From the NCBI GenBank assembly GCA_005788585.1, contig SYBY01000400.1, forward strand, positions 1 through 5,118: DNA of 5,118 nucleotides. The letters run 5' to 3'. Positions 1 through 4,321 of the stretch are shown in pieces. The DNA comes from Actinomycetota bacterium. Lineage in GTDB: Bacteria > Actinomycetota > Thermoleophilia > Solirubrobacterales > Solirubrobacteraceae. Numbering within the stretch: position 1 is the first letter of the stretch; each line of letters opens with the position of its first letter. Both the position numbers and the translations under genes were made by a program. The notes beneath the pieces are model-generated. The model did no database searches, was not told the DNA's origin, and saw only the letters and a program-made list of their open reading frames with translations.

Positions 1-69
1 CGGTCCGGCGGGTGACGGGGCGGCCTCGCCGAGGAGGGACTCGGGCGGGGCGACGGTCAGCGGGGTCAT
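1..69 (-). CDS. N-terminal fragment of an unidentified gene leaving the window
   Basis: The first 23 codons of a minus-strand reading frame are visible, starting at an ATG at 69 and beginning MTPLTVAPPESLLGEAAPSP. The start is supported by a purine-rich ribosome binding site, GGAGAGG, five bases upstream, and by the two operators directly behind it. The visible residues are Pro/Ala-rich and show neither a signal peptide nor a known domain, so the product cannot be named. The gene follows copC on the same strand with a 74-bp gap, but its own operators suggest an independent promoter. An autoregulated TetR-type regulator or a transporter under such a regulator would fit the operator arrangement; this is inference only. 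Confidence 0.7.
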   Translation of the reverse strand, partial: MTPLTVAPPESLLGEAAPSPAGP

Positions 70-74
70 CTGCA

Positions 75-81
75 CCTCTCC
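75..81 (-). promoter_or_regulatory. Ribosome binding site of the leftmost gene
   Basis: On the minus strand the sequence reads GGAGAGG, then five bases, then ATG. It is a near-consensus Shine-Dalgarno site and fixes the start of the gene leaving the window at 69. The proximal operator begins at the very next base (82), so a bound repressor would sit directly against the translation start region of the DNA. Confidence 0.7.
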
Positions 82-99
82 ATGTACAGCTCTGTACAT
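82..99. promoter_or_regulatory. Proximal palindromic operator (perfect 8-2-8 repeat)
   Basis: ATGTACAG-CT-CTGTACAT is a perfect inverted repeat with 8-bp arms and a 2-bp centre, lying just upstream of the ribosome binding site of the gene that starts at 69. Short TGTACA-type palindromes of about 18 bp are typical of dimeric helix-turn-helix repressors, especially the TetR/AcrR family. The regulator itself is not identified in the window. This region is also strikingly AT-richer than its surroundings, which supports a regulatory role. Confidence 0.75.
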
Positions 100-102
100 C
101 GA

Positions 103-120
103 CTGTTCAGAACTGTACAT
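103..120. promoter_or_regulatory. Distal palindromic operator (imperfect copy)
   Basis: CTGTTCAG-AA-CTGTACAT repeats the design of the proximal operator, with the same 8-2-8 layout and an identical right arm. Six of eight arm positions are paired. Its centre (111.5) lies 21 bp from the centre of the first site (90.5), two helical turns, so two protein dimers would bind on the same face of the DNA. It probably controls the gene starting at 69 rather than copC, because it lies downstream of the copC stop codon. Confidence 0.7.
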
Positions 121-139
121 GGATCGGTGTCAGATGCAA
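112..139 (-). promoter_or_regulatory. Possible promoter of the leftmost gene
   Basis: Reading the minus strand, a TTGCAT element (134-139) is followed after 16 bp by TACAGT (112-117), a weak match to -35 and -10 boxes. The -10 candidate lies inside the distal operator, so repressor binding would block polymerase. The matches are modest and other placements are possible; the operators are better evidence of a promoter here than the boxes themselves. Confidence 0.3.
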
Positions 140-143
140 GCCG

Positions 144-512
144 CTACCGCGTGCGCAGGGTGAAGCGGAACGAGCCCCGTTGCCGATGCCCGTCCGCCGC
201 GGTGGCGCTCCAGCGCGCGGTGTACCGCCCGGCCTTCAGGCCGCGCGTGAGCGGGACCGTCAGCCGCGTGACGTTGCGCGGGTCACGCCCGCCCTTGCCC
301 GACGACACGACCCGCCCGCCGGGACCCGTCACGCGGATGGTCCCCGTGCTCATGGGCCCGGAGAACGTGACGGTGACCTTGGTGAGCGCGGTCGACGCGG
401 TGCCGCCCGCGCGGGGGCTGGTGGCCTCGACCTCGCTGTGCGCGAACGCCGTCGCGGCCGCCCCTGTGAGGGCGGCCCCGCACGCCAGCGCGATGATGGC
501 TCTGCGGACCAT
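144..512 (-). CDS. copC: CopC-family periplasmic/extracytoplasmic copper-binding protein
   Basis: A 122-residue protein with a signal peptide (residues 1-24, ending TAFA) followed by one CopC beta-sandwich domain. The mature protein begins HSEVEATSPRAGG, matching the CopC pattern of an N-terminal His and a SSPADG-like turn. Other family marks are the VTVTFSGP strand near residue 50 and the WSATAADGHRQRGSFRFTL block near 101-119. In characterised CopC proteins Cu(II) is held by the N-terminal His plus the Asp and His of the DGH motif; all three are present (His25, Asp108, His110). Length is normal for a stand-alone CopC. It is the last gene of a minus-strand series: its ATG lies two bases after the stop of the gene before it (TGATCATG) and no ribosome binding site is evident, so translation is probably coupled. 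It stops at a TAG without a visible terminator. Confidence 0.9.
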   Translation of the reverse strand: MVRRAIIALACGAALTGAAATAFAHSEVEATSPRAGGTASTALTKVTVTFSGPMSTGTIRVTGPGGRVVSSGKGGRDPRNVTRLTVPLTRGLKAGRYTARWSATAADGHRQRGSFRFTLRTR

Positions 513-514
513 GA

Positions 515-1669
515 TCAGCGCGAGAGCCTGGCCGTGGTGAGCACGCTGCGCCCGCCCGCGGCGACGTCGACGGTGACGTTCGTCGACCCGGTGAGCCTGG
601 CCATGGCGCTGCGGGCCGTGCTCCCGGCCTTCAGCGTCACGGTCGTCGCGCCCGCGGCGAGTGTCGTCGTGGTGCTGGCCAGCACGCGCGAGCGCAGCCT
701 GTGGGCCTTGGCCTTGCTCGCCGACAGCAGGATCCGGACGTGCGCCTTCTCGCCGGCCGGGCCGGTGAGCTTGACGGCGACGCCGGTCCCCAGCGCGCCG
801 ACCTTCAGCGATGTCGACTCCAGCGCGATCCCGAGCGGCGTCGTCGCAACCTTCAGCTGCGCGTTCGCAGCCGCCGTGGCCTGCTCGGCTGCGGCGGCCT
901 TGCCGGCCAGGACCTGCAGGGCTGCCTGCGCCTCCGCGGACGCGCGCTCAGCGGCGACCTTCGCGATCTCGAGCGCCGCGACCTGGGCGTCGAGGTCGGC
1001 GACCTCGTCTTCGAGCGGTGCCGTGGCCTCGGCGATCGTCGACGAGCTCAGCGTCGTCCACGGGGCGAGCGGGTTCGCCGAGGTCGGCGGGCTGTTGTAC
1101 GCGTCAGCCGGCGCGTAGGTGCCGCCGAGCCCGGCGCACGCCGCGGCCGGGTCGGCCACGGTCGCCAGGTCGACGCCCGTCAGCGTCTTCACCACCGGGA
1201 TCCAGGTGGCGGGGTCGTCCTCGAAGCCCGCGCTGGCCTTCTGGAAGGGGATGTAGCCGTAGAACGGGTCGGTGCCCTGCCACGAGCCGATGTGCTCGAA
1301 GGACGACAGGGCCGCGACGCCCTGGCAGGTGGCGTGGACCTGCACGCCTGTTCCCCCCTCGAGGTACCACGCCTCCTTGAAGTTGGCGAGCTTGCCGGCC
1401 TGGTTGCGGTAGGCGCCCGGCAGGGCCGCGAAGTTCAGCCCGCCCATGGTCGTGACGCCGTTCGTCTCGCGGAAGACGGCGGTGTAGCCGTGGTTGGAGA
1501 AGACGTAGCGCTTCTGGCTGACCAGGTCGCCGGGGGTGATCGGTGACGGCGCCGGCGACGGCACGACGCGCGCCGTCGTCTCGTAGACGCTGGGGTGCGC
1601 CAGCGCAGCGACGGGCGCGGCGAGGGTTGCGGTCGCGACCGCGGCCGCGATGAGGAGGGAACGGTTCAT
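515..1669 (-). CDS. Secreted coiled-coil protein of unknown function
   Basis: A 384-residue exported protein that I do not recognise by family. A signal peptide (residues 1-24, ending AALA) should leave His as the first mature residue (HPSVYETTARVV). Residues about 52-200 form an aromatic-rich domain with motifs such as YVFSNHGYTAVFRETNG and FEHIGSWQGTDPFYGYIPF, and two cysteines (115, 178) that could form a disulfide. Residues about 212-275 are an Ala/Glu-rich heptad region, probably a coiled coil. Residues 285-384 look like a beta-sandwich tail rich in Thr, Ala and Val. The start at 1669 is supported by GGAG (1677-1680) seven bases upstream and by a 4-base ATGA overlap with the preceding gene. 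Position directly before copC suggests a part in envelope copper handling, but that is inference; a surface structural or scaffold role is equally open. Confidence 0.85.
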   Translation of the reverse strand: MNRSLLIAAAVATATLAAPVAALAHPSVYETTARVVPSPAPSPITPGDLVSQKRYVFSNHGYTAVFRETNGVTTMGGLNFAALPGAYRNQAGKLANFKEAWYLEGGTGVQVHATCQGVAALSSFEHIGSWQGTDPFYGYIPFQKASAGFEDDPATWIPVVKTLTGVDLATVADPAAACAGLGGTYAPADAYNSPPTSANPLAPWTTLSSSTIAEATAPLEDEVADLDAQVAALEIAKVAAERASAEAQAALQVLAGKAAAAEQATAAANAQLKVATTPLGIALESTSLKVGALGTGVAVKLTGPAGEKAHVRILLSASKAKAHRLRSRVLASTTTTLAAGATTVTLKAGSTARSAMARLTGSTNVTVDVAAGGRSVLTTARLSR

Positions 1670-2823
1670 CGGATGACTCCGGTGTTCGAGGTGGACCGCT
1701 CGGCGCGCGTGCCGGACGGGATGAAGACGGCCTGGTAGCGGCCGGCGCGGGGATGCGTGAGGCGCAGGCGGAACGCGCCGCGCGTCGCGGTGGTGGTCGC
1801 CGACGGCGAGAACGCGCCGTCGCGCAGCCAGAGCACGCGCCCCGGGAGCTTCGGCCGGACGGTGCCGGTGACGATCACGCCACCAGACTTCGCCCGGCGG
1901 ACCTGCACGCGGACGGTCGAGCGGACCGTCACGGTGAGGGTCTGCGAGTCCAGCCCGCCCGCGGTGGCGCGGAGCTTCGTGGTCTCGCCGATTGGGACCC
2001 GCAGCGCGAACGTGCCGTCGCCGGCGGTCGTCGCGGTGCGTGCCGTGGTGCGGTGGGCCTGGACCCGCAGGCGGACGGGCACACCGCCGGCCGCCGGCCG
2101 GACCGAGCCCGTGACCCGCACCGTCTTCGCCCCCGTGACGCGACGTGGTGCGCGCAGCGTGACGCCGCCGGGGGTGACGGTGGTGCCGGCTCCCGTTCCG
2201 ATGCCACCCGGAGCCGGAGCTACGGACCCTGTCCCGAGGCCGCAGGTGCCGACGACGAGGTCCGCGCCGAATTCCGTGCCCGCCGGGGACGTGCCACCGG
2301 GAGCGCGGTCGACCCAGTGCACCACGCCGGGCGCGTCCTCACCGTCGTAGGTGAGGGCGAACGGACGGCTGAGCCTGGTGCCCGCGGCGACCCCGGGCAC
2401 GTCGATCATCACCGCGCCGCCGGCCCCGGATTCGACCGTCCCGGTCGTCGGACCGGAGCTGGCGAAGCCGCTGCCGTTCCACGTCCCGTGGTCGTAGCGC
2501 ATCGCGCCGGTCCGAGGCGCCTCGGCGCGCACGTACCGGCGGACCCCGTCGACCTCGAAGAGCAGCGCGAAGCCCGCCGCCTCGGAGTCCTCGTGGGCCG
2601 GCCCGAACGCCGCCGTCCGCGGGCGGATGACCGCCTGCAGCCCCGCCTGTTCGGAGAACCAGGCGGTGGTCACGTCGGTGGTGTTGTGGTGCCCGTCGCC
2701 GATGGCGTCGGTGATCTCGGGCACCCCGCCGCACGGCGACGGCGCCGCGACGGCGGGGGTGGTCATGGATCCGGCCAGCGCCGCGCCGAGCACGGCGGCG
2801 GCCGGGTAGGTGGAAACGCGCAT
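1666..2823 (-). CDS. Secreted multidomain beta-sandwich protein of unknown function
   Basis: A 385-residue exported protein with a signal peptide (about residues 1-26, ending PAVA). Mature residues 31-194 form a domain bounded by Cys31 and Cys194, which may close it by a disulfide. It opens with PEITDAIGDGHHNTTDVTTAW, resembling the Asp/Gly-rich calcium-loop openings of DOMON- or CBM9-like sandwiches, and includes FALLFEVDGVRRYVRAE. A Gly/Thr linker (197-220) leads to two Ig-like repeats (about 221-303 and 304-385) with a VRVTGSVRP / VIVTGTVRP pair of matching strands. The start follows AAAGGGG at 2827-2833; an in-frame TGA at 2833-2835 rules out any longer form. It lies 63 bp behind the small membrane protein gene and overlaps the next gene by 4 bases. 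Function is unknown; the domain names are pattern-level resemblance only. Confidence 0.85.
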   Translation of the reverse strand: MRVSTYPAAAVLGAALAGSMTTPAVAAPSPCGGVPEITDAIGDGHHNTTDVTTAWFSEQAGLQAVIRPRTAAFGPAHEDSEAAGFALLFEVDGVRRYVRAEAPRTGAMRYDHGTWNGSGFASSGPTTGTVESGAGGAVMIDVPGVAAGTRLSRPFALTYDGEDAPGVVHWVDRAPGGTSPAGTEFGADLVVGTCGLGTGSVAPAPGGIGTGAGTTVTPGGVTLRAPRRVTGAKTVRVTGSVRPAAGGVPVRLRVQAHRTTARTATTAGDGTFALRVPIGETTKLRATAGGLDSQTLTVTVRSTVRVQVRRAKSGGVIVTGTVRPKLPGRVLWLRDGAFSPSATTTATRGAFRLRLTHPRAGRYQAVFIPSGTRAERSTSNTGVIR

Positions 2824-2886
2824 GCGCCCCTTTCAGGTCGGTGGACGCGCACGCCCACCTCCCCTCGCAGGGTCGCCGGGCGCGCG

Positions 2887-3213
2887 CTAGGTCGGGAGGG
2901 CGACCGGGGCCGGCGGCGGGCGCACGGCCAGGGCGAACGCGATGCGACGTCCAGTGCGGCGGATGTAGGACGGGGCGACCGGCCGCAGCGCGGCGCGGGG
3001 CCGTGCGTGGCGCACGGCGGAGCGGCGGGCGCGCAGCCGTTCGATGAGCTCCTCGCCGACGAACACGCCATGGGCCAGCAGCAGCATGAGCGCGGCGGCG
3101 GGCGCCAGCAGCAGCGCCACGGACGGGGCCAGCACGAGCCCCGCGGCGAGGGCGAGCAGGGTGACCGCGAGCGCGGTGGCGCGCAGCAGCACGGGGTGGC
3201 GACCTCGGGACAT
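2887..3213 (-). CDS. Small two-helix membrane protein, paralogue A
   Basis: A 108-residue protein starting MSRGRHPVLLRATALAVTLL. Two hydrophobic segments (about residues 8-29 and 31-49) form a probable helical hairpin, followed by FVGEELIERLRARR and a strongly basic tail that ends LAVRPPPAPVALPT. The basic tail predicts a cytoplasmic C-terminus. I know no named family for it. Its closest visible relative is the plus-strand gene at 3280-3609, which has the same length, layout, GEE..ERL motif and LAVRPPP tail. I chose the ATG at 3213 because it gives equal length to the paralogue and has a promoter-like -10 element nine bases upstream; an in-frame ATG at 3270 would add 19 residues with no counterpart in the paralogue. 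No ribosome binding site is seen. It probably heads the minus-strand series ending in copC. Confidence 0.72.
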   Translation of the reverse strand: MSRGRHPVLLRATALAVTLLALAAGLVLAPSVALLLAPAAALMLLLAHGVFVGEELIERLRARRSAVRHARPRAALRPVAPSYIRRTGRRIAFALAVRPPPAPVALPT

Positions 3214-3222
3214 CGGCTCGCC

Positions 3223-3252
3223 ACGGTAGCCGGGGTCGTCCTGCGATGCCAA
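3223..3252 (-). promoter_or_regulatory. Candidate promoter for the minus-strand arm
   Basis: On the minus strand, TTGGCA (3247-3252, five of six matches to TTGACA) is followed after 18 bp by TACCGT (3223-3228, TAnnnT type). The start codon at 3213 comes nine bases after the -10 box, so transcription would begin at or within a few bases of the ATG, giving a leaderless or near-leaderless mRNA. Leaderless genes are common in actinobacteria, and the absence of a Shine-Dalgarno sequence here agrees with that. Confidence 0.5.
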
Positions 3253-3261
3253 CTCGGCGAC

Positions 3262-3270
3262 GGCTACCAT
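3262..3270 (+). promoter_or_regulatory. Candidate -10 element for the plus-strand arm
   Basis: GGCTACCAT ends nine bases before the GTG at 3280. The minus-strand paralogue has GGCTACCGT at exactly the same distance from its own start. TACCAT fits the TAnnnT -10 pattern and would place the transcript start next to the GTG. No good -35 box is visible at 16-19 bp upstream, so the call rests on the symmetry between the two arms and the missing ribosome binding site. Confidence 0.4.
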
Positions 3271-3279
3271 CGGCGCACC

Positions 3280-3609
3280 GTGTCGTCCCACGATCTGCGC
3301 CATCTGCTGCTCGCCCTGACCGCTGTCGGGGTGCTGTGCGTGCTGCCGATCGTGCTCGGCGCGCCGATCGATCTGCTGCTCGCTGCGCCGCTGCTGCTCA
3401 TGGCGCTGCCCCTGCTCGCGGGCCGGTATCTCGGGGAGGAGGCGCTGGAACGCCTCGTCCGGATCGCCGCGTCCCGGCGGCGCCCGCGGGCTCGCGCGTC
3501 GGTGCCGTCGACGGCACGTGGACCGCGTGCCCTGCTCGCCCGCGGCGGCGCGCTGCTGGCCCGCTCGCTCGCGGTGCGCCCACCGCCCGTCGCGCTCGCC
3601 ATCCGCTAG
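3280..3609 (+). CDS. Small two-helix membrane protein, paralogue B
   Basis: A 109-residue protein starting at GTG with (V/M)SSHDLRHLLLALTAVGVL. Two hydrophobic stretches (about residues 8-27 and 29-48) form a probable hairpin, followed by YLGEEALERLVR, an Arg-rich segment, and a tail ending LAVRPPPVALAIR. The long open frame upstream is noncoding shadow; this GTG gives the same length as paralogue A and aligns the GEE motif at residues 52-54 (53-55 in A). There is no ribosome binding site, in line with a leaderless start. It is the first gene of the plus-strand arm, 58 bp before the HDHRIHWM protein. The two copies diverge from a shared 66-bp intergenic region, so they look like an inverted duplication. 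Function is unknown; a small membrane partner or assembly factor is possible. Confidence 0.75.
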   Translation: MSSHDLRHLLLALTAVGVLCVLPIVLGAPIDLLLAAPLLLMALPLLAGRYLGEEALERLVRIAASRRRPRARASVPSTARGPRALLARGGALLARSLAVRPPPVALAIR

Positions 3610-3630
3610 CCGCTCCGCCGCGAGGTCGCC

Positions 3631-3651
3631 TCGGGTCGGAGCACGACCCGA
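3631..3651 (+). promoter_or_regulatory. Stem-loop or operator before the HDHRIHWM gene
   Basis: TCGGGTCG and CGACCCGA form perfect 8-bp arms around a 5-base loop (GAGCA). The structure ends two bases before the GGAGG ribosome binding site at 3654. There is no T-run after it, so it is not a classic terminator. It could be an RNA hairpin tuning translation or an operator palindrome. A smaller hairpin, CGAGG-tcg-CCTCG (3621-3633), shares bases with it, so the two could not form at once. Confidence 0.5.
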
Positions 3652-3653
3652 TC

Positions 3654-3658
3654 GGAGG
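3654..3658 (+). promoter_or_regulatory. Ribosome binding site deciding the start at 3668
   Basis: GGAGG is followed directly by an ATG at 3659 and, nine bases further on, by a second in-frame ATG at 3668. The first ATG is too close to be used with this site, so the second is preferred. It also gives a cleaner signal peptide beginning MVRVIALAV. Confidence 0.7.
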
Positions 3659-3667
3659 ATGGACCCC

Positions 3668-4321
3668 ATGGTCCGCGTCATCGCCCTCGCCGTCGCCACC
3701 CTGTGCGTCGCGGCGCTCACCACCGCACCGGCGCTCGCCCACGAGGGCGACCCGGACTACGAATCGCTCGTCACGACCCCCGGCCCCGAGGGCCTGGAGG
3801 TGCGCGTGCTGTCGGGCGACGACCGGCTCGAGGTCCGCAACCGGACGGGCGAGCTCGTCGTCATCGAGGGCTACGACGACGAGCCGTACGCCCGGCTGTT
3901 CCCCGATGGGCGCGTCCAGGTCAACGAGCGCTCGCCGGCGGCGTACCTGAACGAGGACCCGCGCGGCGACGTCGACGTGCCCGCGGTCGCGGACGCCGAG
4001 GCCGAGCCACGCTGGCGCACCGTGGAGGGCAACGGCCGGTTCGAGTTCCACGATCACCGCATCCACTGGATGAACGACGCGGACCCGCCGAAGGTCCAGG
4101 AGGATCCGGCGCCGCGGCAGAAGGTCTACGACTGGAGCGTGCCCGTCACGGTTGCCGGCACGCCGGCGTCGATCGACGGCACGCTCTGGTGGCGCGGCAC
4201 CGGCGGCGGGACGCCGACGGCGGCGTTCGTCCTCCTCGGCGTCGTGATCGCCGGGAGTCTCGTGCTGATCGTGGTCGTCCGGCGCCGCCGGGCCCGGAGT
4301 CAGGGGGAGGAGGCGTGGTGA
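3668..4321 (+). CDS. Membrane-anchored secreted protein with HDHRIHWM motif, CopC-associated
   Basis: A 217-residue protein with a signal peptide (residues 1-24, ending PALA), a probable mature N-terminal His (HEGDPDYES), an extracytoplasmic domain, and one C-terminal transmembrane helix (about 185-204) followed by RRRRAR as a stop-transfer signal. The domain contains LEVRNRTGELVVIEGYDDEPYARL (split here as LEVRNRTGELVV and IEGYDDEPYARL), a VNERSPAAYLNEDPRG stretch, then FEFHDHRIHWM (125-135) and VYDWSVPVTV with GTLWW. The cluster of His128, His130, His133 and Met135 looks like a metal site. I recall similar uncharacterised proteins next to CopC/CopD genes in actinobacteria, but know no assigned function. 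Its stop overlaps the CopC-CopD start by four bases (GTGA), which implies co-translation. A membrane-held copper carrier or CopCD partner is the best inference. Confidence 0.88.
   Translation: MVRVIALAVATLCVAALTTAPALAHEGDPDYESLVTTPGPEGLEVRVLSGDDRLEVRNRTGELVVIEGYDDEPYARLFPDGRVQVNERSPAAYLNEDPRGDVDVPAVADAEAEPRWRTVEGNGRFEFHDHRIHWMNDADPPKVQEDPAPRQKVYDWSVPVTVAGTPASIDGTLWWRGTGGGTPTAAFVLLGVVIAGSLVLIVVVRRRRARSQGEEAW

Noticed and set aside
479..482. Cysteine at residue 11 of CopC as a lipoprotein anchor
   Set aside because: The residues before it (ALAC) do not fit a lipobox well, the hydrophobic run before it is too short, and a better signal-peptidase site (TAFA) follows and yields the N-terminal His that CopC needs.
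12..1118. Long plus-strand open frame across copC and the coiled-coil gene
   Set aside because: It lies antisense to two well-supported minus-strand genes, has no family match, and is low-complexity; at this GC content long shadow frames are expected.
2763..2851. Short out-of-frame leader on the minus strand: strong GGGGAGG followed by GTG, overlapping the start of the 385-residue gene
   Set aside because: The peptide of about 29 residues is Pro/Arg-rich and unconvincing, and purine-rich runs like this occur by chance; no evidence of function.
2840..2859. Hairpin GGTGG...CCACC in the 63-bp gap, possible terminator
   Set aside because: The stem is only five bases with a 10-base loop and no T-run on either strand, so it would not stop transcription.
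1753..3279. Very long plus-strand frame leading into the 3280 gene
   Set aside because: Upstream of the GTG at 3280 it is Arg/Gly/Ala-rich shadow of minus-strand genes; only the part after 3280 has membrane helices and a paralogue.
3659..3661. ATG at 3659 as the start of the HDHRIHWM protein
   Set aside because: It touches the GGAGG with no spacing; the ATG at 3668 has a workable nine-base spacing.
2887..3723. 278-residue extended form of the minus-strand small membrane protein
   Set aside because: The extra N-terminal 170 residues are antisense to the plus-strand paralogue and to the start of the HDHRIHWM gene, and look like charged shadow sequence.
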